NCBI GenBank assembly: GCA_021732945.1 | Contig: JAKFWB010000373.1 | Span: 1 to 9,057 of the forward strand | DNA from: Porphyrobacter sp. | GTDB taxonomy: Bacteria > Pseudomonadota > Alphaproteobacteria > Sphingomonadales > Sphingomonadaceae | Length of the DNA: 9,057 bases | Direction of reading: 5' to 3' | Shown here: positions 1-6,478 of the stretch, piece after piece | Numbering within the stretch: the stretch's first letter is position 1 | How the letters are laid out: every line of letters starts with the position of its first letter | Position numbers and translations under genes: made by a program | The notes under the pieces: generated by a model | What the model was told of the DNA's origin: nothing | Seen by the model: only the letters and a program-made list of their open reading frames with translations | The model's database searches: none

Positions 1-328
1 GCAGCCCGGTCTGCTCGATCACGGGCAGCCCGTCCATATCGGCGCGCAGCATCACGGTGGGGCCTTCGCCATTGCGCATCACCGCAACCACGCCGGTCTT
101 GCCGACGCCTTCGGTGACCTCAAACCCCAGCGCGCGGGCGCGGGCGGCGAGTTTCCGGGCGGTCTCCACCTCCTGAAAGCTCAATTCCGGATTGGCATGA
201 AGATCCTCATACAGCGTGATGAGCGCGGGCATATCCGCCGCCACGGCATCGCGCAGGTCGTCCGCCTGCGCCGGTACGGCCATCAGCGCCAGCGCGCATA
301 CGCATCCCCGAATCGCCATCAACCGCAT
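1..328 (-). CDS. M20 family (M20D-type) amidohydrolase/peptidase, exported; N-terminal part only
   Basis: The first 109 residues of a metal-dependent amidohydrolase; the gene continues past the left edge. Residues 1 to about 22 form a signal peptide (Arg near the start, hydrophobic core around CALALMAV, cleavage probably after PAQA), so the mature enzyme should be periplasmic. After it come two motifs typical of M20D aminoacyl hydrolases (the IAA-amino acid/hippurate/N-acyl amino acid hydrolase group): HANPELSFQE at about 44-53 and MLRADMDGLPV at about 93-103. Members cleave an amide bond between an acyl group and an amino acid with a di-metal centre; the metal ligands lie mostly beyond the window. 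The start is fixed by a GGGAGG ribosome binding site 8 nt upstream and by the signal peptide. Its exact substrate cannot be told. It is co-directional with the permease upstream but 186 nt away, so a separate promoter is possible. Confidence 0.88.
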   Translation of the reverse strand, partial: MRLMAIRGCVCALALMAVPAQADDLRDAVAADMPALITLYEDLHANPELSFQEVETARKLAARARALGFEVTEGVGKTGVVAVMRNGEGPTVMLRADMDGLPVIEQTGL

Positions 329-347
329 TGCCGTTCCCTCCCGTTCA

Positions 348-366
348 TCTCCAGGCCTGTTGGAGA
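348..366 (-). other. Small hairpin in the leader of the M20 gene
   Basis: The six-base arms TCTCCA and TGGAGA are perfectly complementary around a 7-nt loop, about 20 nt before the start codon and just upstream of the ribosome binding site. It could fold in the leader RNA, but a stem this short may be chance. Confidence 0.25.
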
Positions 367-377
367 CACATGTTACA

Positions 378-391
378 CTGTCCTAAGACAG
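378..391. promoter_or_regulatory. Operator-like imperfect palindrome upstream of the M20 gene
   Basis: The sequence CTGTCCTAAGACAG is symmetrical at 12 of 14 positions: arms CTGTC/GACAG around CTAA. It lies about 50 nt upstream of the M20 start codon in an AT-richer patch of an otherwise GC-rich spacer, a position where a promoter and a repressor site would be expected. No convincing -35/-10 pair was found. Which protein would bind is unknown. Confidence 0.3.
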
Positions 392-514
392 AAAATTCCG
401 CCGCACTGCCAGCGCCTGCCATGAAGGCGGGCAAGCATGCCGATAGATTTTGCGCTCAATCTCATCTGGCCAACATGGCACAGCGGCGGCGGATTAGGAA
501 AGCGCAGCTTTACC

Positions 515-2350
515 TCACAACCCGTACCACACCACCAGCAGGATCGAGAGCACTGTCACCATCAGCGCCACCAAGGGCACGCCTGCACGCACATAATCGC
601 CGAATTCATATCCGCCTTCGGACATGATCATCAGGTTGGTCTGATACGCAATCGGCGTGGCGAACGAAAGATTGCAACCAAACAGCACCGCCAGCACCAG
701 CGGTTCAGGCGGCAAGCCCAGCTGAGTCGCAACGCTGTAGGCAATCGGGGTGCCGATGGTGGCGGCAGTCGCGTTGGAGGCGAAGTTGGTCAGCACGGTC
801 ACGAACAGCATGATCGCCGACAGCACCAACGCGGGTGGCAGATAGGCAAGGCCAAGCGACAGCGCCTGCCCCAGCCATTCCGCCGCACCGCTGGCTTCAA
901 TCACCCTGCCAATCGCAAGGCTTGCCGCGATCAGCACGATCACCTTGGCCGACAATGCGCGACCGACGCGGTCGAACTGCACGCAGCCAGTGATGAACAT
1001 CAGGATCGCTCCGGCTAGCGCCGAAATTGCAATCGGCAGCTTGATCGGCGCATAGTTCAGCCCGTCAAACCAAGGCAGGCCGAGCGAGGCCGTCGCAATC
1101 GCGCCCAGCATGATTGCGCCTGCCAGCACCGCTTTCGACCGGCGGGGCAATTCGCGCGCGCCTTCAAGCCGCAGCAAGCCATCATTGCGCGCGAAGGCCT
1201 GCAAATCCTCATCAATCCCCATCACCAGCAGCACATCGCCTTCAAGGACCCTGAGATCACCGGCCTCGGTATAGGTGTCACGTTCGCCCAGCACACGGTT
1301 GGGCCGGTGGATCCCCAGCACTGCAACGCTGTAGAGATCGGCGATACCCGAATCTGCCAACGTCCGGGTGATCAAACGCGAATCTGCCGTGACGGTCATC
1401 TCGACCGCGACAATATCCTCGCCCGCTGATTTGGAGATGCGGCGGATGCGGTCGATCACCCACGTCGGCGCAAGCTCTCCCTTGAGCACGCGCGCGGCTT
1501 CTTCCAGCGCCTCGTGGGTGCCGGAAATGTGGAGCCGCTCTTCAGGCTGAAGCGGACCTGCGGGAACATCGTGGAAGGTAATGCCGGCTGGCAGCTTGCT
1601 TTTGATCGCGCTCAATTCTGCCCCTGCCAGCAGACTGCCCGCCCCCACGCGCAGCCGGGTCTGGAAGATGCGCCGCGCATTATCGGGGGTCACGCTGTTG
1701 TCGCGCAGCATCCGCGGCATCACCAGCCACAGGTAGGGGATGGCAAACAGCCCGGCGATCAGCACAATCGGAGTGAACTGGAACACGCCGATCGCCTTCA
1801 TTCCAAGGTCCGCTGCAATCGTGACCACCAGAATATTGGTCGAAGTGCCAATGGTTGTCGACATCCCGCCGAGCAGCACTGCGGTGTTGACCGGCATTAG
1901 GATCTTGGACGAAGCCATCAGCCCCTTGCCCGCAATCGCGACGATGATCGGGATCAGCAGCACCATCACCGGCGTATCATTGACAAACATCGACATGGTG
2001 AAGGCCACCACCAGCGCCACCAGCAGGCCAAGCTGGCCATTGATCCGGAACACGCTTTCCAGCAGCCGGGCAAAGGGCTCCAGCGCGCCGGTCACCACCA
2101 ACCCGCGCCCCATTATCATCAGCGCGCAAATGGTGATCAGCGCGGAATGCCCAAACCCGCCAAAGGCAATCGCCAGCCCATCGGTCGGCTTGGTGCCTGC
2201 AAGCGGTGCAAAATACAGCCCCACCCCGATCACCGCGATGGTGATCAGCGAGATGATCTCTTCGGGATAACGGCCCCGCGCAAAGGCGATGAACATGGCG
2301 ATGGTGACCGCCATCGCCGCTATCGCGTGATAGGATGGAGCTTCCAGCAT
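515..2350 (-). CDS. SLC13/DASS-type permease with central RCK_C (TrkA-C) domains
   Basis: A 611-aa inner-membrane transporter of the divalent anion:Na+ symporter superfamily. Two hydrophobic halves (about residues 8-212 and 405-611) flank a soluble insert. The N-terminal half has VNDTPVMVLLIPI (123-135) and GGMSTTIGTSTNILV (161-175); the C-terminal half repeats the pattern with TNFASNATAATIGTP (521-535) and ATPIAYQTNLMI (564-575). These are the paired Ser-Asn/Thr hairpins that bind Na+ and substrate in this fold. The insert (about 218-400) looks like two RCK_C domains, each with a pattern such as LRVLEGDVLLVMG (366-378), thought to sense a ligand. Similar proteins are often annotated as sulfate, citrate or potassium-related permeases; the substrate cannot be read from sequence. 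The start gives a first membrane segment in the right place, but its ribosome site (AAGG only 1-2 nt before ATG) is poor; Met13 is an alternative. The tRNA-Leu gene lies 87 nt upstream. Confidence 0.88.
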   Translation of the reverse strand: MLEAPSYHAIAAMAVTIAMFIAFARGRYPEEIISLITIAVIGVGLYFAPLAGTKPTDGLAIAFGGFGHSALITICALMIMGRGLVVTGALEPFARLLESVFRINGQLGLLVALVVAFTMSMFVNDTPVMVLLIPIIVAIAGKGLMASSKILMPVNTAVLLGGMSTTIGTSTNILVVTIAADLGMKAIGVFQFTPIVLIAGLFAIPYLWLVMPRMLRDNSVTPDNARRIFQTRLRVGAGSLLAGAELSAIKSKLPAGITFHDVPAGPLQPEERLHISGTHEALEEAARVLKGELAPTWVIDRIRRISKSAGEDIVAVEMTVTADSRLITRTLADSGIADLYSVAVLGIHRPNRVLGERDTYTEAGDLRVLEGDVLLVMGIDEDLQAFARNDGLLRLEGARELPRRSKAVLAGAIMLGAIATASLGLPWFDGLNYAPIKLPIAISALAGAILMFITGCVQFDRVGRALSAKVIVLIAASLAIGRVIEASGAAEWLGQALSLGLAYLPPALVLSAIMLFVTVLTNFASNATAATIGTPIAYSVATQLGLPPEPLVLAVLFGCNLSFATPIAYQTNLMIMSEGGYEFGDYVRAGVPLVALMVTVLSILLVVWYGL

Positions 2351-2419
2351 GCCTTGTGATGGCTACCCAATCCGCCGGGCTTTGCACAGCGGATAATGGG
2401 AAAGCAGCGCCTTCGGTTT

Positions 2420-2435
2420 GTCGGACGGAACCGAC
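2420..2435 (-). terminator. Hairpin just downstream of tRNA-Leu, possible terminator or processing signal
   Basis: GTCGG and CCGAC pair perfectly around a 6-nt loop, starting 2 nt after the encoded CCA end of the tRNA. There is no T run behind it, so it is a poor intrinsic terminator. It may only mark the 3' trailer, and read-through into the permease gene cannot be excluded. Confidence 0.25.
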
Positions 2436-2437
2436 GG

Positions 2438-2522
2438 TGGTGCCCCTGGCCAGACTCGAACTGGCACTTCTTTCGAAACTCGATTTTGAGTCGAGCGCGT
2501 CTACCAATTCCACCACAGGGGC
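2438..2522 (-). tRNA. tRNA-Leu, anticodon CAA
   Basis: Read on the minus strand, the acceptor arms GCCCCTG and CAGGGGC pair fully, with discriminator A and an encoded CCA end. The anticodon stem CTCGA/TCGAG encloses the loop CTCAAAA, giving anticodon CAA, which reads the UUG leucine codon. The T arm GCCAG-TTCGAGT-CTGGC is perfect. A long variable arm (around TTTCGAAAGAAGT) and the 85-nt length mark a class II tRNA, as expected for leucine. It stands alone, not in a tRNA cluster, between the permease and the inositol monophosphatase gene. No integrated element is seen at its 3' end. Confidence 0.97.
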
Positions 2523-2540
2523 GCCTGCGCGGGAGAGGCG

Positions 2541-2569
2541 CTGTTAGCGAGCGACTACCTCGCTGGCAA
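2541..2569 (-). promoter_or_regulatory. Probable promoter of tRNA-Leu
   Basis: On the minus strand TTGCCA (2564-2569) and TAACAG (2541-2546) are separated by exactly 17 nt. The -10 box ends 18 nt before the mature tRNA, which leaves a leader of roughly 10 nt. The bases between -10 and the expected start are almost all G/C, the kind of discriminator known from stringently controlled stable-RNA promoters. The spacer also contains the inverted arms AGCGAG/CTCGCT. The call rests on spacing, box match and position only. Confidence 0.45.
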
Positions 2570-2621
2570 GCACTGGAAACGGCGCGCAGCGCCGCAAGGC
2601 CGACCGGCCGCCCGCAGCGAC

Positions 2622-2637
2622 GCGACCTTCAGGTCGC
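2622..2637. other. Short hairpin in the tRNA-IMPase spacer
   Basis: GCGACC and GGTCGC pair perfectly around TTCA. It lies between the end of the inositol monophosphatase gene and the tRNA promoter, 14 nt from a stronger hairpin. It could help end transcription from the efp side, but lacks a T run. Confidence 0.3.
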
Positions 2638-2651
2638 ATGAGCGAGGATTT

Positions 2652-2671
2652 CGCACGCCGGATGGCGTGCG
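2652..2671 (-). terminator. Strong GC hairpin after the inositol monophosphatase gene
   Basis: CGCACGCC and GGCGTGCG form an 8-bp perfect stem with a 4-nt loop, 6 nt after the stop codon of the gene at 2678-3511. The position suits a terminator of the efp-IMPase transcript or a 3' stabilising structure. No U tract follows on the minus strand (AAATCC comes next), so it is not a textbook intrinsic terminator. Confidence 0.4.
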
Positions 2672-2677
2672 GACCAA

Positions 2678-3511
2678 TCAACGCAATGCGCCTGCCAAAA
2701 GCTTGTGCAATTTCGAATGGAGCGCGTCGTTGCCTGCCAGCACCTGATCAGCATGGATCGGAGCAGAGCGTCCACGGAAATCGGACACAAACCCGCCCGC
2801 TTCGCGAACCAGCAGGCACCCGGCCGCCGTGTCCCACTCAGAAAGGCCGCTTTCCCAGAACCCGTCAAATCGCCCTTGCGCCACATAAGCGAGATCGAGC
2901 GAGGCCGCGCCGAAGCGGCGGATTCCCGCAACCTCGGGACCGATGGCACCGAAAATGCGGCTCCATTCGGCAAAGTCGCCGTGACCAAAGAACGGCACAC
3001 CGGTCGCCACCAGAGCGTCTGCCAGACGCGCGCGGGCCGAGACACGCAGGCGCGCATCCTGCAACCACGCGCCGCGTGACTTTTCCGCCCAGAAGGTCTG
3101 ATCGGTGATCGGCTGATAGACCACGCCCGCAACCACATCGCCCCACGCGTTTCCAGAAGAATCTGGGCCACCGGGCTTGGGCTCCTGCGCGGCGATGCTG
3201 ATCGCGAAATGCGGGATGCCGTGGAGGAAATTGCTGGTGCCATCGAGCGGATCGACGATCCAGCGCGGCATGCCGGGATCGCCCTCGATCACGCCCGCCT
3301 CTTCCATCACAAAGCCCCAGCCCGGACGGGCCGCGAGCAGCTCGTCATAAAGCGTGCGCTCGGCGCGGATATCGGCCTTGCTGACGAAATCGGCCGGGCC
3401 CTTGCGGCTGACCTGAAGGTGTTCGACTTCGCCGAAATCGCGCCGCAAACGCCCGCCCGCCTTGCGCGCGGCGCGTTCCATCACGCGAATGAGGCCGGAA
3501 ATAGCTGCCAT
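2678..3511 (-). CDS. Inositol monophosphatase family protein
   Basis: A 277-aa Mg2+-dependent, Li+-sensitive-type phosphatase of the FIG superfamily, expected in the cytoplasm. Metal and phosphate ligands are all visible: DFVSKAD at 41-47, EEAG at 70-73, the signature DPLDGTSNF at 87-95, and WDTAAG at 226-231 with its metal-binding Asp. Length matches the family (about 260-280 aa). Family members act on myo-inositol-1-phosphate, and relatives act on histidinol phosphate, 3'-phosphoadenosine 5'-phosphate or NADP/FBP; the sequence does not decide between them. The start at MAAISGLIRVME gives the usual N-terminal helix; its ribosome site is weak. Only 8 nt separate it from the efp stop codon upstream, so the two are very likely co-transcribed and perhaps translationally coupled. 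Confidence 0.92.
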   Translation of the reverse strand: MAAISGLIRVMERAARKAGGRLRRDFGEVEHLQVSRKGPADFVSKADIRAERTLYDELLAARPGWGFVMEEAGVIEGDPGMPRWIVDPLDGTSNFLHGIPHFAISIAAQEPKPGGPDSSGNAWGDVVAGVVYQPITDQTFWAEKSRGAWLQDARLRVSARARLADALVATGVPFFGHGDFAEWSRIFGAIGPEVAGIRRFGAASLDLAYVAQGRFDGFWESGLSEWDTAAGCLLVREAGGFVSDFRGRSAPIHADQVLAGNDALHSKLHKLLAGALR

Positions 3512-3519
3512 GTGTCTGC

Positions 3520-4083
3520 TCAGCCCGCCTTGCCAACATAGGCTTGCTCGTACACATCGACGATGATGCGCGTGCCAGCGCCGATATGCGGCGGCACCAT
3601 GATGCGCACGCCGTTGTCGAGGATCGCCGGCTTGTAGCTTGACGAGGCGGTCTGCCCCTTCACCACGGCGTCGGCCTCAACGATCATCGCTTCGATCTGC
3701 GAGGGCAGTTCGACCGAGATCGGCTTTTCGTCCCACAGTTCGAGGTTCACCTGCATCCCATCCTGCAAGAACGGGCGCGCATCGCCGAGCAGGTCGCCCG
3801 GCAGCGTGATCTGTTCGTAGGTGTCGTTGTCCATGAAGACGAGGTCTTCACCCTCGGCATAGAGGAACTGGAATTCCTTGGTGTCGAGCCGCACGCGCTC
3901 GATCGTGTCAGCGCTGCGGAAGCGCACGTTGGTCTTGCGGCCATCCTGCAGGTTCTTCATTTCGACCTGCATATAGGCCCCGCCCTTGCCCGGCTGGGTG
4001 TGCTGGATCTTGGCGACTTTCCAGATGCCTTTTTCATACTCAAGGATATTGCCGGGGCGGATATCGACGCCGCTGATCTTCAT
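3520..4083 (-). CDS. efp: Translation elongation factor P
   Basis: A 187-aa protein, the normal EF-P length, that binds the ribosome between the P and E sites and relieves stalling at consecutive prolines. The N-terminal KOW-like domain (1 to about 63) carries the loop TQPGKGGAY with Lys33 at the tip, the position modified by EpmA-type beta-lysylation in some bacteria; an EarP-type arginine is absent. Two OB domains follow, ending in the C-terminal signature around [23 protein letters not shown]. An open frame continues upstream to 4203, but homology begins at [12 protein letters not shown], so the ATG at 4083 is chosen even though only a weak AAGG lies 11 nt before it. The gene reads into the inositol monophosphatase gene and is divergent from the secreted-protein gene at 4258. 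Confidence 0.97.
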   Translation of the reverse strand: MKISGVDIRPGNILEYEKGIWKVAKIQHTQPGKGGAYMQVEMKNLQDGRKTNVRFRSADTIERVRLDTKEFQFLYAEGEDLVFMDNDTYEQITLPGDLLGDARPFLQDGMQVNLELWDEKPISVELPSQIEAMIVEADAVVKGQTASSSYKPAILDNGVRIMVPPHIGAGTRIIVDVYEQAYVGKAG

Positions 4084-4164
4084 GGGGCTGTGGGCCTTTT
4101 TACGTGATGGAAAGAGCGAGAGAGCGCACCGCCGTGGAAGGCTTGCACCCGCAAATGATGCGCG

Positions 4165-4193
4165 CCCATAGCTGAGCACGCGGGTCCGGGCAA
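4165..4193 (-). promoter_or_regulatory. Candidate promoter of efp
   Basis: On the minus strand TTGCCC (4188-4193) and TATGGG (4165-4170) are 17 nt apart. Transcription would start near 4158, giving a leader of about 75 nt before the efp ATG. This also shows that the upstream in-frame extension to 4203 would be mostly untranscribed, which supports the shorter EF-P start. No mapping data are available. Confidence 0.35.
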
Positions 4194-4257
4194 GCGCGGG
4201 CAATGCAACACCGAAAACCTTGGCCTAACCCATCACGGGCTGATAAAGGCGCGGCCC

Positions 4258-4656
4258 ATGAGGAACCGCTATATCTTCCTGCTGATCATCAGCGCCGCCG
4301 CCGCAGCGGCGTTTTTGCCTGGGCAGTTGCGCGGGCAGAATGCGGCGACAGGCCGGTCGCAGGGCCTGCTCGGCATTCTGCAGCACGGCACCTGGCAATG
4401 CGCGCTGCCCGGCGATGCTGGCGGCGCGGCCTATGTGGCCGTGCCCGCCGAGGAATTCCGGATCGGCACCGCATCCAGCTATATCAACGCGGAAGGCAAC
4501 GGCATTTATCTGCTGCGCGGTGATGAAGTGGTGTTCACCCGCGGCCCCAAGAAAGACCAGCGCTTCAAGCGGCTGGGCGAAAACACCTTGCAAAAGCTCA
4601 ACCCCGATGGGAGCCTGAGCAAGCTGATCTGCACCCGGCTGGGCCGAGGGAGCTAG
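4258..4656 (+). CDS. Small secreted protein of unknown function
   Basis: A 132-aa protein, the only plus-strand gene. Residues 1 to about 27 look like a signal peptide: MRNRY, then a hydrophobic run with six consecutive alanines, and a possible cleavage near LRGQNA. The mature part has two cysteines, in GTWQCALPG (Cys48) and SKLICTRLG (Cys125), placed near its two ends as if joined by a disulphide. The middle contains FRIGTASSYINAEGNGIYLL and a charged stretch around RGPKKDQRFKRLGE, which suggests a small beta-rich domain. I recognise no family with certainty; short exported proteins of this G-x-W-x-C...C type occur in sphingomonads. An AAAGG lies about 10 nt before the ATG. The 174-nt divergent spacer with efp must hold its promoter, but no clear boxes were found. 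No link to EF-P function is implied. Confidence 0.75.
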   Translation: MRNRYIFLLIISAAAAAAFLPGQLRGQNAATGRSQGLLGILQHGTWQCALPGDAGGAAYVAVPAEEFRIGTASSYINAEGNGIYLLRGDEVVFTRGPKKDQRFKRLGENTLQKLNPDGSLSKLICTRLGRGS

Positions 4657-4754
4657 GTTTAGGGCCCCAAGTTACCAAGCCAATTCCGTTTGCGAAGCTA
4701 TCAGGTGAAAAGCCGCTAGCCGGCTTGGGAACGCCAAGGAGCAGTTTCCAAAGC

Positions 4755-4786
4755 TCGTCGCCCCATGCTTGACACGGGGCTTGGCT
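4755..4786 (+). repeat. REP-like palindromic repeat A, copy 1
   Basis: This 32-nt unit has CGTCGCCCC, a degenerate centre ATGCTTGACAC, then GGGGCTTGGCT. The unit itself is a hairpin (CCCC/GGGG arms). Its reverse complement matches copy 2 at 26 of 32 positions; the differences are in the centre and next to the outer arm. Similar elements of the form CCCCGGAC-TTGAT-CCGGGG are, from memory, frequent in sphingomonad intergenic regions. Confidence 0.7.
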
Positions 4787-4814
4787 GACTTTGGCGAGGG
4801 CATAACGGAAGAAA

Positions 4815-4846
4815 AGCCTAGCCCCGGATCAAGTCCGGGGCGACGA
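4815..4846 (-). repeat. REP-like palindromic repeat A, copy 2 (inverted)
   Basis: This unit reads AGCCTAGCCCCGGATC then AAGTCCGGGGCGACGA. Its own core CCCCGGA/TCCGGGG is a perfect 7-bp stem around TCAAG, better preserved than in copy 1. It faces copy 1 across 28 nt, so the pair can form either two small hairpins or one large cruciform. This arrangement is that of REP doublets (BIME-like), whose mobility is usually credited to RAYT-type transposases elsewhere in the genome. Confidence 0.75.
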
Positions 4847-4873
4847 TTGCGTGGTTGGTTCCTCTTGCAGCCA

Positions 4874-5515
4874 CTAACCCCGCATCACCTTGGCGAAAGC
4901 CTCAATCGCAGCAACCTCATCGCCGCCCCAAACCGCGCCTGACACCGCGAGGAAGTCCGCCCCTGCGTCAATAAGCGGGCGGCAGTTTTCCGGCGTGATC
5001 CCGCCAATCGCGACGCAGGGGATTTCGAAGATGCTCGCCCACCATTGCAGCAGCTCCAGATCGGGCACCTCGGCGTCCGGGCCCCTATCCTTGGCAACGT
5101 CCTTGGTGGTGGAGGGATAGAACGCCCCGAAGGCGACATAGTCCGCCCCCGCCTCGCCCGCTTCCATCGCCATGTGGCGGCTGGCGTGGCAGGTGACGCC
5201 GATCTGCGCCTCGCGCCCCAATTCCTCGCGTGCATCGCGCGGTGGACCGTCGTCCTGCCCCAGATGGACCCCGTCGGCCTTCAGCCGCTTGGCGAGCGAC
5301 ACCGAATCGTTGATGATGAACGCCACATCATGCGCCGCGCAGATCGCCTGCAAGGGTTCGGCGAGCGCGGCGGCCTCGTGGCTGTCGACACCCTTCACCC
5401 GGAACTGGAAAGCGGTCACCAAGCTTTTGCCAGCAGTTAGCGCGCGTTCAAGCCGGGCAGGAAAATCGCCGCCCACATCGAGCGGGGATATGAGATAGAG
5501 TTGCGTTTCGGTCAT
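4874..5515 (-). CDS. thiE: Thiamine phosphate synthase
   Basis: A 213-aa TIM-barrel enzyme that joins hydroxymethylpyrimidine diphosphate and thiazole phosphate to give thiamine monophosphate and pyrophosphate in the cytoplasm. Motifs in order: QFRVKG at 37-42, matching the Q-x-R-x-K diphosphate-binding set; FIINDS at 66-71 (Asn-Asp, pyrimidine and Mg2+ binding); DGVHLGQDD at 81-89; FGAFYPSTTK at 129-138; and the phosphate loops AIGGIT (169-174) and VSGAVW (191-196). Length is normal. It lies 47 nt downstream of the class I aldolase gene on the same strand and is probably co-transcribed. No other thi gene is nearby, and the short upstream spacer leaves no room for a TPP riboswitch. The start codon has no good ribosome site, which also fits translation after the aldolase. 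The alternative name ThiE-like protein is possible but the active-site set is complete. Confidence 0.92.
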   Translation of the reverse strand: MTETQLYLISPLDVGGDFPARLERALTAGKSLVTAFQFRVKGVDSHEAAALAEPLQAICAAHDVAFIINDSVSLAKRLKADGVHLGQDDGPPRDAREELGREAQIGVTCHASRHMAMEAGEAGADYVAFGAFYPSTTKDVAKDRGPDAEVPDLELLQWWASIFEIPCVAIGGITPENCRPLIDAGADFLAVSGAVWGGDEVAAIEAFAKVMRG

Positions 5516-5562
5516 GCACGCCGCGCTAATGGCTTAAGCGCCGCCTGTCACCTGCCCAAGCC

Positions 5563-6447
5563 TCAGACGCTGGCGCTGGCAATCTGCTCGATCGCCTTGC
5601 CGAGCACGGTGTTGAACTCGGCGTCGGTCTGGTTCTTGCGCAGATCCTGCAACAACCCGCGGCTGAAGCTCGCGATCATGCCGGGGTTTTGGGAGAGGCG
5701 CGAGCATGCGTCATCGGTAGAGAAGCCGCCCGACAGCGCCACCACGCGCAGCACCTTGGGATGCTGGGTCAGCGGGGTGTAGAGGCCCGCTTTCGCCGGG
5801 ATCGACAGCTTGAGCATCACCTGCTGGCCTTCGGGCAGCGCATCGAGGTGCTTGAGGATTTCGGCCAGCAGGATCGCCTCACCCTCGGCGCGGTCGGCGG
5901 ACGTGATATCATATTCAGGCTCGATGATCGGCATCAGGCTCGCTGCGGTGATCTGCGCGCCCACTTCGAATTGCTGCGCCACGACTGCGGCGATCCCGGC
6001 GAGGTTCGCCGCCTTGATGACCGAGCGCATCTTGGTGCCGAACATGCCTGCTGCGGCCGACTTTTCAAGCAGCGCGGGAAGCTTCACCATCGGCTTCATC
6101 AATTGCACGCCGTCCGCTTCATCAGCCAGGCCTTCGTCGACCTTGATGAAGGGCACAATCCCGCGCGCTTTCAACGCATCGCCGGTCAAAACGCCGTCGA
6201 CTTCGCCATCCATGGTGCGCTCAAACAGGATCGCACCGATCACCTTGCCGCTGCCGAAGCAGGGCGAAGTGATCACGCGGGCGCGCATGGTGTGGATCGC
6301 CTGGAACATCTCGTCCTCGCCCGACCATTCGCCATCATCGACCCCGTAACCGCGCAGCGCCTTGGGCGTGGAGCCACCCGACTGATCGAGCGCAGCGATG
6401 AACCCCTGTCCGGTGGCGATGCGGTCGGTCATTTCACGGGTGTTCAT
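5563..6447 (-). CDS. Fructose-bisphosphate aldolase, class I
   Basis: A 294-aa cytoplasmic aldolase that reversibly splits fructose 1,6-bisphosphate into dihydroxyacetone phosphate and glyceraldehyde 3-phosphate through a Schiff base. GFIAALDQSGGSTPKAL (15-31) is the N-terminal class I signature, and MLKLSIPAKAGLY (211-223) holds the likely Schiff-base Lys213. ALSGGFSTDDAC (237-248) matches the phosphate-binding loop region. The length is that of the shorter bacterial class I enzymes, not the roughly 360-aa animal type or the DhnA archaeal type. An AAGGGG ribosome site lies 10 nt upstream of the chosen ATG. The gene follows the gap-pgk cluster after a 114-nt spacer with a perfect inverted repeat, so it may have its own regulated promoter, and it leads into thiE 47 nt downstream. 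Confidence 0.95.
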   Translation of the reverse strand: MNTREMTDRIATGQGFIAALDQSGGSTPKALRGYGVDDGEWSGEDEMFQAIHTMRARVITSPCFGSGKVIGAILFERTMDGEVDGVLTGDALKARGIVPFIKVDEGLADEADGVQLMKPMVKLPALLEKSAAAGMFGTKMRSVIKAANLAGIAAVVAQQFEVGAQITAASLMPIIEPEYDITSADRAEGEAILLAEILKHLDALPEGQQVMLKLSIPAKAGLYTPLTQHPKVLRVVALSGGFSTDDACSRLSQNPGMIASFSRGLLQDLRKNQTDAEFNTVLGKAIEQIASASV

Positions 6448-6478
6448 TGCGGCGGTTCCCCTTGGTCTTCATTCTGGC

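Larger units (their letters stand above)
4657..4873. other. Convergent spacer between secreted-protein gene and thiE; repeat-bearing, no gene
   Basis: These 217 nt lie between the 3' ends of two converging genes. They hold a small hairpin (AAGCCG/CGGCTT, 4710-4726) that could act in termination, though without a T run, and the REP-like inverted pair listed separately. I found no supported coding frame or RNA gene here. Confidence 0.6.

Noticed and set aside
373..465. Possible 30-codon minus-strand ORF in the M20-permease spacer
   Set aside because: No convincing ribosome site or recognisable sequence; a frame of this length is expected by chance.
499..511. Hairpin AAAGC-TGC-GCTTT just after the permease stop as a terminator
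   Set aside because: The stem is only 5 bp and no T run follows; too weak to annotate.
437..1018. Long plus-strand open frame of 193 codons
   Set aside because: It lies antisense to the 3' part of the permease, is rich in His/Gln/Arg as expected for the opposite strand of a GC-rich gene, and matches no family I recognise.
1977..2516. 179-codon open frame on the minus strand beginning MVELVDALDSKSS
   Set aside because: Its N-terminus is the tRNA-Leu gene read as protein, and the rest is an out-of-frame reading of the permease gene. This is a known kind of false gene call.
2438..2522. tRNA-Leu as an integration (att) site for a mobile element
   Set aside because: No integrase and no repeated tRNA 3' fragment are visible in the window; both flanks are ordinary housekeeping-type genes.
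4084..4203. N-terminal extension of EF-P by 40 residues
   Set aside because: Canonical EF-P begins at the ATG at 4083, and a likely promoter falls inside the extension.
4755..4846. CRISPR array
   Set aside because: Only two copies exist, in opposite orientation, imperfect and each self-complementary; this fits a REP doublet, not direct repeats with spacers.
5516..5562. TPP riboswitch ahead of thiE
   Set aside because: The spacer to the aldolase stop is only 47 nt and lacks the conserved THI-box segments.
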